From an uncultured Collinsella sp. (GTDB lineage: Bacteria; Actinomycetota; Coriobacteriia; Coriobacteriales; Coriobacteriaceae), in contig CAADVS010000080.1 in assembly GCA_900752545.1 (NCBI GenBank), positions 1 through 57,803 on the forward strand: DNA of 57,803 nucleotides, written 5' to 3'. Of the stretch, positions 23,446 through 32,117 are shown in pieces (position 1 is the first letter of the stretch; each line of letters opens with the position of its first letter). The notes under the pieces were generated by a model, which did no database searches, was not told where the DNA came from, and saw only the letters and a list, made by a program, of their open reading frames with translations. A program made the position numbers and the translations under genes.

Positions 23446-25470
23446 TTAGCGTCGACGCTTCCAGATAATGCCGAGCATGATGACGATGATGCCGCCGATA
23501 AGGCACGCGCCAACTACTGCCAGCGTGCGGTCTCCCGTTGCGGCGAGCTTACCGGTCGTCTTCTTGGCGATGACCTTCGTTGTCGTCGTGTCCGTCTTAG
23601 GCGAGGGCTTAGGCGTCGGGGCCGGTGTGGGCGTGGGGTCCACGGCAGCGGAGCCAAAGCTGATGGTGCCCGCGAGCGAGGCCATCTTGCTCTCCCAACT
23701 GTTCTGCCCGATCAGCGCCCTTAGCGCTGACTCGCAGGTACCCCACTCGGTGTGCTTGGTGGCGTTTGCGAAGGTGGGGAAGTCGGTCGTGTTGGTGATG
23801 ATGTAGTTGTTGGTGGCGACGGTATAGGTCTTGGTGGGATCGAGCGTGCTGCCGTCCTTGGTAAGTGCGGCACTCACAATGCGCTTGCCTTCGGGCTGCG
23901 TCCAATCAATCGTCACGTTGATGCCGCCAAAGGAGAGAACGCTGCCAGAGTCATCGCGCCACTTGTACTTGTCTTGCGCCTCCTGCTCGGTATGGCCGGC
24001 TGCCACGTAGGCTTGCTGAAGCTCGTAGCTGTGATTGCACTCGTCGCTGATCTGCAGCGAGTGCTCGAGCGCTGCCAGGAAGTCCGCGCCGGTCATGGTC
24101 CAGGTTTCCACGGTGTTGCCGTAGGGCGAGATGGCGATGACGTTGCCGGCGGTCACGTTGCCCGCCGCGATGCCGCCGCGGATGCCGCCAGCGTTTTCGA
24201 TAGCGAGGTCTGCGCCCGTCAAGGCAAGATAGGAGCCGCAAATCACGTGGCCGATGGTCTGGGCTTTGGTGGTGTCGTCCTCCTTGCTGGGGCGGAAATC
24301 GGTGGTGCGCACCATTTCCCAACCATGCGTGCCTGCGGCGTCCTCGCCGTAGAAATAGTTGGTGGTGGATGTGCCGAGCACCTTGTTCGATTCGTTTTCA
24401 AAGGCCTCGTCGAGCGGCTTGATCTTGTTGCGGACGGCTTCAAGGCGGCTTTGGTAGTCGGAGCCCTTGTTGGGGTCTGCCAAAAGGTCGTTGACGTTCT
24501 TGGCGGTGTAGAGCTTCTCGTCGCTGCCGTCTGCAGGGACCGTGACCGTGTCATCGTCGGTCGTCTCGGTGCCATTCGTGTCGTACTTGTACGGAATGGA
24601 AAGCAGCCCCACCTCGGCAAAGGCGCTGCCTGCCTCGACAACGTGGATCGTCTTGCCGTCGGCTCCCGTCACCTTCTCGTTAAGGTTGATGTGCTCGTGG
24701 CCTGCGATAAGGGCATCGATGCCACGGAGCCGCGTGGCAAAGGTCTTGGCGTCGAGCGTGTGCGCGATACACACAACAACATCGCAGCCCTCCTTGCGCA
24801 GCTGCTCTGCCTCGGCATTGATGGCGTTCGCGGCACTCGAGAACGACGTACCCGCGACCAGGTCCGCGCGCAGCGAGGATCCCAGCGACTCATCCATGGC
24901 ACCCACGACGCCGACCTTGATTTTGTAGTCGAATGTGGAGTGATCCTCGCTATCCTCCCAGGTGCGATCGAGCGTCTTCGTGATGCTCGAGCTCCATACG
25001 CCGCTCGTAGACTTCGCGTTCGCGCAGAGCATGGCGAAGGGCGTGCCGGTGGTGCTGTAGCCGGTCATGGTGCGGAGTTTGTTCGCGCCGTAGCTCCAGT
25101 CGTGGTTGCCCGGCGTGGTCGCGTCGTAGCCGTCTACATAGAAGGTGTCCATGAGCTCGGCGATGCTCTTGCCCTCGCTCATGGTGGCGAAGGACTGCCC
25201 GTGGAAGGTGTCGCCCGCATCGAGCAAAAGATCGGGGGCGCTGTTTTGGGCGCTATAGAGAACCGCCAGCCCATCAAAGCCCACAGTGCCGGTGTCCTTG
25301 CTTGCGTTGTAGCTGTACTTGTAGCTGCCGTGGATGTCGTTGGTGTGCATGACGGCCACGGAGCCGTCAATAGCGGCGGGCAGGTTCCCCGCGAAAGCGA
25401 GGCTTGGGATGCCTGCGAGCGCGCCGGCAAACAACGCGGTGGCTAACGCAAGGCGGGGGAGTCTTTTCAT
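23446..25470 (-). CDS. Surface-anchored 5'-nucleotidase / bifunctional metallophosphatase
   Basis: 674 residues. An N-terminal Sec signal (MKRLPRLALATALFAGALAG, cut after AFA) is followed by a metallophosphatase domain with HTNDIHG near 42, DAGDTFHG near 83, GNHDW near 121 and GHEH near 250. The 5'-nucleotidase C-terminal domain follows (IENAGGIRGGI, SPYGNTVETW, NTTDFPTF). A Pro/Thr/Lys-rich stalk leads to LAATG (642-646), a hydrophobic helix, and KRRR, a sortase-type signal with Ala instead of Pro. It probably releases phosphate and nucleosides from extracellular nucleotides. No sortase gene is in the window. It is monocistronic, flanked by hairpins. Confidence 0.92.
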   Translation of the reverse strand: MKRLPRLALATALFAGALAGIPSLAFAGNLPAAIDGSVAVMHTNDIHGSYKYSYNASKDTGTVGFDGLAVLYSAQNSAPDLLLDAGDTFHGQSFATMSEGKSIAELMDTFYVDGYDATTPGNHDWSYGANKLRTMTGYSTTGTPFAMLCANAKSTSGVWSSSITKTLDRTWEDSEDHSTFDYKIKVGVVGAMDESLGSSLRADLVAGTSFSSAANAINAEAEQLRKEGCDVVVCIAHTLDAKTFATRLRGIDALIAGHEHINLNEKVTGADGKTIHVVEAGSAFAEVGLLSIPYKYDTNGTETTDDDTVTVPADGSDEKLYTAKNVNDLLADPNKGSDYQSRLEAVRNKIKPLDEAFENESNKVLGTSTTNYFYGEDAAGTHGWEMVRTTDFRPSKEDDTTKAQTIGHVICGSYLALTGADLAIENAGGIRGGIAAGNVTAGNVIAISPYGNTVETWTMTGADFLAALEHSLQISDECNHSYELQQAYVAAGHTEQEAQDKYKWRDDSGSVLSFGGINVTIDWTQPEGKRIVSAALTKDGSTLDPTKTYTVATNNYIITNTTDFPTFANATKHTEWGTCESALRALIGQNSWESKMASLAGTISFGSAAVDPTPTPAPTPKPSPKTDTTTTKVIAKKTTGKLAATGDRTLAVVGACLIGGIIVIMLGIIWKRRR

Positions 25471-25534
25471 GGCAGTTTCCTTAGTCCTTAGCCAGAATGT
25501 CTGGTTGAATATCGGATTATCGACATAATATGCG

Positions 25535-25574
25535 AAAACCGCCGCAAGGGCGCCTGTCCCTTAGCGGCGGTTTT
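25535..25574 (-). repeat. GGGACAG-family hairpin repeat, copy C
   Basis: AAAACCGCCGC (25535-25545) pairs with GCGGCGGTTTT (25564-25574), with an inner AGGG/CCCT pairing. It lies in tandem with copy D between the ABC ATPase stop and the 5'-nucleotidase start. Confidence 0.75.
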
Positions 25575-25588
25575 GACGTTTGCGCAGA

Positions 25589-25630
25589 TAAAACCTGCCA
25601 AAATAAATCTGTCCCTTTTTGGTAGGTTTA
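25589..25630 (-). repeat. GGGACAG-family hairpin repeat, copy D
   Basis: TAAACCTGCCAAAA pairs with TTTTGGTAGGTTTA. The minus-strand stop codon TAA of the ATPase gene forms the start of the repeat. Apart from the ends it differs from copy E at 52222 by only a few bases. Confidence 0.8.
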
Positions 25631-26422
25631 GCTTAGCAGCATGCGGTCGTTGGCGAGCTCGCCACCCGAGACCTCCTCGAATTTCTGCAGCAGGTCGGCT
25701 ACGGTGAGCGACTTCTTCTCATCGCCCGCCACGTCGTAGATCACATGGCCCTCGTGCATCATGATCAGACGGTTGCCCAGACGGATGGCGTCGTTCATGT
25801 TATGCGTGACCATGAGCGTGGTCAGGTGGTTCTCGTCGACGATCTCCTCGGTCAGGTTGAGCACCTTAGAGGCCGTCTTGGGGTCGAGGGCCGCAGTGTG
25901 CTCGTCGAGCAGCAGCAGGCGCGGCCTGGTGAGCGTGGCCATCAGCAGGGTGAGTGCCTGGCGCTGGCCACCCGAGAGCAGGCCGACCTTGGCGTTGAGA
26001 CGCGTGTCCAGACCAAGGTCCAGGCGCTTGAGCAGCTCAACGTACTCATCTTTCTCGGCCTTGGTGACGCCCCACGAAAGGCCGCGACGCTGGCCGCGAC
26101 GCTTGGCGAGGGCCAAGTTCTCGGCAATCTGCATGTCGGCAGCGGTACCGCGCATGGGGTCCTGAAACACGCGGCCCAGGTACTTGGCGCGCTGCGACTC
26201 GCTCAGGCGCGAGATGTCGGTGCCGTCGAGCTCGATAACGCCCGAATCGAGCGGGTACACGCCGGCGATCATGTTGAGCAGCGTGGACTTGCCGGCGCCG
26301 TTGCCGCCGATCACGGTTACAAAGTCGCCGTCATTCAGGGTGAGGTCGACGCCGGTGAGCGCGCGCTTCTCGGTGACGGTGCCCTTGTTAAAGGTCTTCT
26401 TGACATGCGAGAGCTTAAGCAT
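25628..26422 (-). CDS. ABC transporter ATP-binding protein (TrpXYZ-like)
   Basis: 264 residues from the start at 26422 (MLKLSHVKKTFNKG). The Walker A motif is GGNGAGKST near residue 42, the ABC signature LLSGGQRQAL near 150, and Walker B LLLLDEHTAALD near 172; the H-loop is VTHNM. The chosen ATG overlaps the end of the permease gene by eight bases, with AAGGGAG nine bases upstream; an earlier in-frame ATG overlaps that site. It powers the importer formed with the two genes upstream. The substrate is not evident from the sequence: relatives of this type have been linked to tryptophan or other amino acids. Confidence 0.9.
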   Translation of the reverse strand: MLKLSHVKKTFNKGTVTEKRALTGVDLTLNDGDFVTVIGGNGAGKSTLLNMIAGVYPLDSGVIELDGTDISRLSESQRAKYLGRVFQDPMRGTAADMQIAENLALAKRRGQRRGLSWGVTKAEKDEYVELLKRLDLGLDTRLNAKVGLLSGGQRQALTLLMATLTRPRLLLLDEHTAALDPKTASKVLNLTEEIVDENHLTTLMVTHNMNDAIRLGNRLIMMHEGHVIYDVAGDEKKSLTVADLLQKFEEVSGGELANDRMLLS

Positions 26423-27338
26423 CTGCCTCATCTCCCTTCGTGTAGGAGCTGCGGAGCTTATAGCGCTCCCAAACCACGGGCACGCACAGGGCCACAGCGA
26501 CAATTACGGCGGAGAGCAGCTTCATGTCGTTGGCGTCCATGCCCAACTGCAGCACGATGGCGCGGATAAGGAAGTACACCACGGAGCCAAAGACGGCGGA
26601 GGCAAGACGGACGCTAAACTGCGTGAGGCCGCCGGGCAGCAGACGGCCGAGCACCTCACCGATAACAATGGCGGCAAGACCGATAACGATGGCACCGGTG
26701 CCCATACCAATGTCGGCATACTTTTGGCTCTGGCAGATGAGCGCGCCCGAAAGGCCGATGAGGGCGTTGGAGAGCACGAGGGCGATCATCTTGGTGGAGT
26801 TGGTGTTGACGCCCAGAGCGCGGATCATGTACTCGTTGTTGCCGGTGGCGCGCAGCGCCGAGCCGATCTCGGTGCCAAAGAACCAATACAGGATGGCAAC
26901 GATAGCCACGGCGAGCAGGATGCCCAAGATGATGGCAACGGTGGACTGCGGCAGACCGGTCATATTGCTGACGGCCGAGAACACGGTGCCCTTGGCAAGA
27001 ATGGGCGTATTGGACTTGCCCATGATACGCAGGTTAATGGACCACAGGCTGATCTGGGTGAGGATTCCGGCGAGGATCGCGGGAATCTCAAAGACGGTGG
27101 TCAAAATGCCCGTGACGGCACCCGCGATGGCGCCGGCGCACATACCGGCCAGCACGGCGAGCAGCGGGTCGACGTTGTTATTGACGATGAGCACAGCGCA
27201 GACGCAGCCGCCGAGGGCAAAGCTGCCGTCGCAGGTCATATCGGGAATGTCGAGCAGGCGGAACGTGATAAACACGCCAAGCACCATAATGCCCCAGAGG
27301 ACGCCCTGCGAAACGGCGCCCTGCAATGCAACGAGCAT
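26415..27338 (-). CDS. ABC transporter permease (BPD_transp_2-like)
   Basis: 307 residues with about eight to nine hydrophobic helices and the family's characteristic GNNEYMIRALGVNTNSTKM cytoplasmic loop, followed by ALIGLSGALICQSQ. This loop occurs in permeases of the branched-chain amino acid/BMP/TrpY group. The acidic C-terminus ends DEADA just inside the ATPase start. The gene is the middle one of an SBP-permease-ATPase operon. The upstream gap to the SBP gene is about 200 bases. Only one permease is present, so a homodimer is expected. Confidence 0.88.
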   Translation of the reverse strand: MLVALQGAVSQGVLWGIMVLGVFITFRLLDIPDMTCDGSFALGGCVCAVLIVNNNVDPLLAVLAGMCAGAIAGAVTGILTTVFEIPAILAGILTQISLWSINLRIMGKSNTPILAKGTVFSAVSNMTGLPQSTVAIILGILLAVAIVAILYWFFGTEIGSALRATGNNEYMIRALGVNTNSTKMIALVLSNALIGLSGALICQSQKYADIGMGTGAIVIGLAAIVIGEVLGRLLPGGLTQFSVRLASAVFGSVVYFLIRAIVLQLGMDANDMKLLSAVIVAVALCVPVVWERYKLRSSYTKGDEADA

Positions 27339-27541
27339 GCTTCATACCTCCTAGGATAGGGTGGACACGTGAGTCACCATGATAGCGGTAACAATGCATA
27401 AAAGAGCTGCGGCCGGATGTTTTGACTCATCCGAAACAAGCAGGGCGAACGCCGGTCTACAGCGCCCGCCCCTGTGGCTCAGATATTGAATAACGCGGCT
27501 AAAGCGCGAGCACGGGCTCTAGACGCATGCCGCGTATGGCA

Positions 27542-28522
27542 TTACGCGTCCAGAGCGGAAAGGTCGATGCCCAGGGCCTCGGCCATTTCGTCGTTCTTGA
27601 CGACGACCAGGTCCTTGCTCGAGAGGTGCTTGATCGGCATGTCTTCGGGCTTGGCCTCGCCCTTCAGGATCTTAACGGCCATCTCGCCCGCGGCGTAGCC
27701 CAGGTCCTCGTAATTGATGGAGAGGGTGAACAGGCCGCCGGCCATGCACATACCCTCCTCGCCAGTCACGAAGGGAAGCTTGTTTTCCTTGCAGATCTGG
27801 CCGACCTGCGAGGCACCCGCGGCGATGGTGTTGTCGGTGGGGGAGTACAGCGCGTCGACCTTGCCCACGGCAGACTCGACGACGGACTGAATCTCGTTGG
27901 AGCTCGAGACGGTGAAGTCAGTGTACTCGAGGCCCAGCTTGTCGAGCTCCTTCTTGGCGGCCTTGATCTGGACGTCGGAGTTGGACTCGGCGGTGCAGTA
28001 GAGCAGGCCGACCTTTTTAACGTCGGGCAGGACCTTCTGCATCATCTCGAGCTGCTCGGCGACCGGGGTGAGGTCGGAAGCGCCCGTGACGTTGGTGCCG
28101 GGCTTGTCGTTGTCCTGGACCAGGCCGGAGGCGGCGTAGTCGGTGATGGCGCAGCCCACGATGGGGATATCGGCCGTGGCGCCGGCGGCAGCCTGCGCGG
28201 CGGGCGTTGCGATGGCATAAATCAGGTTGACGTTGTCGCCCACAAACTTGTCGGCAATGGACTTACACGTGGACTGGTCGTTCTGGGCGTTCTTCTGGTC
28301 GATCTTGACCTTAAGGCCGCTCTCCTTGATGGCCTTGACAAAGCCGTCGTTGGCGGCATCGAGTGCGGAGTGCTCGGTGAGCTGCAGAACGCCGATGGTG
28401 TAGTCGGAACCGGCGGCAGCAGAGCCGGAACCAGAGTTGCCGCCGCATCCGGCGAGCGGGGCGAGCGCGAGCAGGCCGGCGGAGACCAGAAGGCTCCTGC
28501 GGCTGATGGTGATGTCCTTCAT
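27542..28522 (-). CDS. ABC transporter substrate-binding lipoprotein (ABC_sub_bind family)
   Basis: 326 residues from ATG 28522, which has GGGGG six bases upstream; earlier in-frame codons lack a site. The N-terminus ISRRSLLVSAGLLALAPLAGCGG combines a twin-Arg-like pair with a lipobox LAGC, so the mature protein should be lipid-anchored outside the membrane. The body shows the TrpX/ABC_sub_bind pattern: YTIGVLQLTEHSALD, DIPIVGCAITDYAAS, and NTIAAGASQVGQI. It supplies substrate to the permease and ATPase downstream. The ligand is unknown; tryptophan or a related compound is possible from the family. Confidence 0.9.
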   Translation of the reverse strand: MKDITISRRSLLVSAGLLALAPLAGCGGNSGSGSAAAGSDYTIGVLQLTEHSALDAANDGFVKAIKESGLKVKIDQKNAQNDQSTCKSIADKFVGDNVNLIYAIATPAAQAAAGATADIPIVGCAITDYAASGLVQDNDKPGTNVTGASDLTPVAEQLEMMQKVLPDVKKVGLLYCTAESNSDVQIKAAKKELDKLGLEYTDFTVSSSNEIQSVVESAVGKVDALYSPTDNTIAAGASQVGQICKENKLPFVTGEEGMCMAGGLFTLSINYEDLGYAAGEMAVKILKGEAKPEDMPIKHLSSKDLVVVKNDEMAEALGIDLSALDA

Positions 28523-28682
28523 ATCATTACCCCCAGTATAAAAATGGCTGGAAACACTGCACTGGGACAAAGTGCAAGTGGAACTATAGTAGCGCTGATG
28601 TCCATTTTTACAACAGCCTGGCGGGTTTTTTAATACAGAATCGGATGGGCGGTACGGGTAGTCGAATGGGCGGCGGAGGGTC

Positions 28683-29468
28683 TTATGCGGCGGAGGAGGC
28701 GTCGTCCTCGTCCAAGGCGGCGAAGAGCTTCTTGCCGTCGAGGAGACGCGTGGTGACGTTTCTCATGCGCCCGATCTCTACGGTACGCAGCGTGTCATCG
28801 GCGCCTCGGGCGTCATAGACCGTTCCCAGCAAATACGAGATGCCGTCTCGTTGCTTGATGGCAAAGGGGCGGAGTGTCATCCGTGCTACTTCGGTTTCGC
28901 CACGTGTCGTGACGCTCGAAATATCAAAACTCACCGTGGTTCCGTGGTCGATGGCTTGCTCGATGAGCTCGCAGGTGTCGATGCGCTTGACGGGCGTGCG
29001 CGTGGCCTTGGTGGATTTGCCACCGGCGCTTGGAGCGGGCTCGGGTGTATCGAGATAGCCGCGAACGTCGGCACTCGCCATGGCAACTAAGTGCTGCGCC
29101 ATGCTCTTGCGGATAGCGATAGGCGTGGAGCGGTTGCGCATGACCATGCCGTGAAGCCGGATAATCTCCTCGTCGGTGAGTGGACGGGTCAAGAGCCGAT
29201 ACCCCACGCCGCGCTTGTATTCAATCTCATATCCGGCATGGCGAAGCGCGGAGATGGCGGTGTAGATGCTGCGCCGCGCCGCCGAGATGGGCATGCGGGC
29301 GGGGTCGTCGGGATGGGCGAGGCGCCGGATCAACTCATCGGAAAGCATGGCCTTGTCCTCGCCGGTGTTTTCGCTTAATAGTTGCAGGATGCGAACGGCG
29401 CGATAGGCTGCCATCGAGGCGGCGCCCCTCGTCGTGGTGTCGTAGGTTTCAACAGCGGCTTCGGTCAT
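28683..29468 (-). CDS. Transcriptional regulator with HTH and WYL-like domain
   Basis: 261 residues from the ATG at 29468, with AAAGGA ten bases upstream; a GTG nine bases earlier is too close to that site. An N-terminal winged-helix region (SMAAYRAVRILQLLSEN...AISALRHAGYEIEYKRGVGYRLL) resembles HTH_11. The C-terminal part (about 155-245) resembles a WYL-type ligand-binding domain: TVSFDISSV, LRPFAIKQRDGISYLLGTVYDARG, and RTVEIGRM. WYL regulators sense nucleic-acid or nucleotide-like ligands in several families. It may control the ABC operon downstream, from which it is separated by about 160 bases. The assignment is moderate. Confidence 0.72.
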   Translation of the reverse strand: MTEAAVETYDTTTRGAASMAAYRAVRILQLLSENTGEDKAMLSDELIRRLAHPDDPARMPISAARRSIYTAISALRHAGYEIEYKRGVGYRLLTRPLTDEEIIRLHGMVMRNRSTPIAIRKSMAQHLVAMASADVRGYLDTPEPAPSAGGKSTKATRTPVKRIDTCELIEQAIDHGTTVSFDISSVTTRGETEVARMTLRPFAIKQRDGISYLLGTVYDARGADDTLRTVEIGRMRNVTTRLLDGKKLFAALDEDDASSAA

Positions 29469-29585
29469 CGTGCCCACGTCCTTTCCGTTTTGGGTGGCGA
29501 CGGTATGGAGCCTAGGATGTGGGGCTTTCCCAGGGGCGCAGGGCGCTCTGGGCGGTCGGTAGTCGTCGGCAAACGGCGGGTCGAG

Positions 29586-29648
29586 TTTTCAACAGCCCTG
29601 CTCAACTGACCAAAACCTTGCCAAAAGCTTGACGGATGCTGTTGAAAA
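29586..29648. repeat. Inverted repeat upstream of the WYL regulator
   Basis: TTTTCAACAGC (29586-29596) faces GCTGTTGAAAA (29638-29648), 11-bp perfect arms 41 bases apart. It could be a regulatory site for the WYL-type gene. Confidence 0.45.
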
Positions 29649-29680
29649 AAGCGTCTCTCGACCGATGTCGAGAGACGCTT
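29645..29680 (-). terminator. Terminator after asnS
   Basis: AAGCGTCTCTCGAC (29649-29662) pairs with GTCGAGAGACGCTT (29667-29680). On the minus strand it is followed by TTTTTTC. Confidence 0.92.
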
Positions 29681-29726
29681 GTACGATGAGCGTTGGCGTG
29701 TGGCGACGCGAGCTAGTGTCCGACGA

Positions 29727-31130
29727 TTAGAAGTCGGCGTTGCCCACGGTGCGCGGGTGCGGCAGGACGTCGCGGATGTTGCCCACGCCGGTCAGATACA
29801 TGACCAAGCGCTCGAAGCCCAGACCGTAGCCGGCGTGCTTGCAGGAACCGTAGCGGCGCAGGTCAAGGTAGTACTTGTACTGCTCGGGATTCATGCCCAG
29901 GTCCTTGATGCGGGCCTCGAGCAGATCCAGGCGCTCCTCGCGCTGGGAGCCGCCGATAATCTCGCCGATACCGGGAACCAGGCAGTCGGCGGCGGCGACG
30001 GTCTTGCCGTCTTCGTTCATGCGCATGTAGAACGCCTTGATCTCGGCCGGGTAGTCGGTCACGAAGGTCGGGCGCTTAAAGTGCTCCTCGGTCAGGAAGC
30101 GCTCGTGCTCGGTCTGCAGGTCGATGCCCCAGCTCACGGGATAGTCAAACTTGTGACCGGCGGCGACGGCCTGCTCCAGGATTTCGACGGCCTCGGTATA
30201 GGTGACGCGGGCAAAGTCGGAGTTGGCGACATGGTCCAGGCGCTCGAGCAGACCCTTGTCCACAAACTTGTTGAGCATATTGAGCTCGTCGGGGCAGGTT
30301 GCCATAACGTCCTTGAGGACGTACTTGAGCATGGCCTCGGCGTTATCCATGTAGTCGTTCAGGTCGGCAAAGGCCATCTCGGGCTCGATCATCCAAAACT
30401 CGGCGGCGTGGCGCGTGGTGTTGGAGTTCTCGGCACGGAAGGTGGGGCCAAAGGTGTACACGTCGCCAAAGGCCATGGCAAAGTTCTCGGCATTGAGCTG
30501 GCCGGACACGGTGAGGCTTGCATGCTTGCCAAAGAAGTCCTGGCTCCAGTCGACCTCGCCGGACTCGGTGAGGGGCGGATTTTTGGGGTCGAGCGTGGTC
30601 ACGCGGAACATCTCGCCGGCGCCCTCGCAGTCACTCGTGGTGATGATGGGGGTGTTGACGTAGACAAAGCCCTGCTCCTGGAAGAAGCGGTGGATGGCGG
30701 CAGCCGCGACAGAGCGGATGCGGAACACGGCGCGGAACAGGTTGGTGCGCGGGCGCAGGTGCTGCTGGGTGCGCAGGAACTCGACGGTTGCGCGCTTCTT
30801 CTGCAGCGGGTAATCCGGGGCGCTGACGCCCTCGACCTCGATGGAGGTGGCAGAAAGCTCGAAAGGCTGGGGCGCATCGGGGGTCAGCTTGACGGTGCCG
30901 GTGCAAATGAGTGCGGCCGAGACGTTTTGATGGGCGATCTCGTCGTAGTTGTCGAGTGCCTCGCGGTTCATGACGACCTGCAGGTCGCGGAAGCAGCTGC
31001 CGTCGTTGAGCGTAACAAAGCCAAAGTTCTTCATGTCGCGGACGGACTTGACCCAGCCGGCGACGGTGACGGTCTTGCCGCCGAGCGACTCGGCATCGGC
31101 ATAGAGCTGCGCGATTTTGGTGCGGTTCAC
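29727..31130 (-). CDS. asnS: Asparaginyl-tRNA synthetase
   Basis: Class IIb synthetase of 467 residues that charges tRNA-Asn. The GTG at 31130 is chosen (reads MNRTKIAQL...) because GGGAGG lies four bases before it; upstream in-frame ATGs overlap this site. An N-terminal OB-fold (about 15-105: KTVTVAGWVKSVRDMKNFGFV) is followed by the catalytic core with motif 2 (FRAENSNTTRHAAEFWMIEP) and motif 3 (GYGLGFERLVMYLTG). The AsnRS rather than AspRS identity is supported by the NTTRHAAEF signature. Its presence means asparaginyl-tRNA need not rely on amidation. It has its own terminator. Confidence 0.96.
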   Translation of the reverse strand: MNRTKIAQLYADAESLGGKTVTVAGWVKSVRDMKNFGFVTLNDGSCFRDLQVVMNREALDNYDEIAHQNVSAALICTGTVKLTPDAPQPFELSATSIEVEGVSAPDYPLQKKRATVEFLRTQQHLRPRTNLFRAVFRIRSVAAAAIHRFFQEQGFVYVNTPIITTSDCEGAGEMFRVTTLDPKNPPLTESGEVDWSQDFFGKHASLTVSGQLNAENFAMAFGDVYTFGPTFRAENSNTTRHAAEFWMIEPEMAFADLNDYMDNAEAMLKYVLKDVMATCPDELNMLNKFVDKGLLERLDHVANSDFARVTYTEAVEILEQAVAAGHKFDYPVSWGIDLQTEHERFLTEEHFKRPTFVTDYPAEIKAFYMRMNEDGKTVAAADCLVPGIGEIIGGSQREERLDLLEARIKDLGMNPEQYKYYLDLRRYGSCKHAGYGLGFERLVMYLTGVGNIRDVLPHPRTVGNADF

Positions 31131-31232
31131 GTATCCTCCCATAACGGTTGAATGATAGTTATCCATACAGTTCGATATTCTAGCAGCTCGGCTCATTTGG
31201 GCTATACAGATAAGGCATTGGCGGGATGGTTT

Positions 31233-31273
31233 TCAAACGAAAAGCGCCCGCGGCCAAATGGTCGCGGGCGCTT
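31233..31273 (-). terminator. Terminator after crr
   Basis: AAGCGCCCGCG (31242-31252) pairs with CGCGGGCGCTT (31263-31273). The minus-strand tail is TTTCGTTTG. Confidence 0.85.
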
Positions 31274-31310
31274 GGCGTGGTGCCTTTTGGCTGTGTGGCG
31301 CGGGACTTGG

Positions 31311-31874
31311 CTACTTGGTCTTGGCCACCAGCAGCGGGTCGCCCAGCTTGACGAGCGGGTTGCCGCCGATAAGCGTTCCGGACTCGCCGACATGGTCGAT
31401 GCTCTTAAGACGGTCGAGCTCGGAGACGATGACGGTCACGATGTCCTCGTGACCAGCGGCCTTAATGGCCTCGCGGTCGAAGCTGATGAGCGGCTGGCCT
31501 GCCTTGACCACATCGCCCATCTCGACAAAGCGGGCAAAACCCTTGCCGTTCATTTCCACGGTACCCAGGCCAACATGAATGAACACGCGAAGACCGTCCT
31601 CGGTGATCATGCCAATGGAGTGGTTGGTGACAGTGGTGGCGCCGATGCGGCCGTTGGCGGGCGCATAGATGGTGCCGGTAATGGGCTCGATGCCATAGCC
31701 CTGGCCAAGCATGCCCGAGGCGATCGTCTCGTCGGGAACCTCGTCCAGGTTGACGAGCACGCCGTTGACGGGGGCGTAGATGACGCCTTCGCGGGTAGCG
31801 AAGCTTGCTGCGGGCGGAACGGACGCCTCGCCGGTCGAGGTGAAGGTGGACTTAAGCGAATCGAGCAGACCCAT
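31311..31874 (-). CDS. crr: PTS glucose-type EIIA component
   Basis: 187-residue free-standing IIA-Glc type protein. ATG 31874 is preceded by GGAGG. The two active-site His residues are in NHSIGM and VFIHVGLGTVEMNGKGF. The phosphorylated-His loop usually reads H-x-G-I-D-T-V; here Asp is Gly, an unusual change next to the catalytic site. The fold's IYAPVNG and ITGTIYAPANG strands match. It could supply phosphate to PTS permeases lacking IIA, such as the glucoside EIIBC at 11-12.5 kb. A GAAACGTTTC palindrome lies 48 bases upstream. Confidence 0.9.
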   Translation of the reverse strand: MGLLDSLKSTFTSTGEASVPPAASFATREGVIYAPVNGVLVNLDEVPDETIASGMLGQGYGIEPITGTIYAPANGRIGATTVTNHSIGMITEDGLRVFIHVGLGTVEMNGKGFARFVEMGDVVKAGQPLISFDREAIKAAGHEDIVTVIVSELDRLKSIDHVGESGTLIGGNPLVKLGDPLLVAKTK

Positions 31875-31921
31875 AGTTGCCTCCAACTTAAATAGGCGCA
31901 TATCGCGCGTTTGGTTTGCCG

Positions 31922-31931
31922 GAAACGTTTC
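31922..31931 (-). promoter_or_regulatory. LacI/CcpA-like palindrome upstream of crr
   Basis: GAAACGTTTC is a perfect 10-bp palindrome, embedded in TGTGAAACGTTTCC on the minus strand. Its central CG and flanks resemble operators of LacI-family regulators. Binding is inferred from pattern only. Confidence 0.4.
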
Positions 31932-32117
31932 ACATGTGTTTCGCGGCTTGGTCAACGCCCCTATTCTACGCTGCTCAACGATACCTCTGAACTGGGATTA
32001 TGTGATATATCAGTTGAAGGGAAACTTATTGCTGGTGTGTTTCTGCGCCACGGGTTCAAGTGGGGTACGCTTGAAGGCGAAAAACAAGGGCGCATAATTT
32101 GCGCGAAGGGAGCACAT

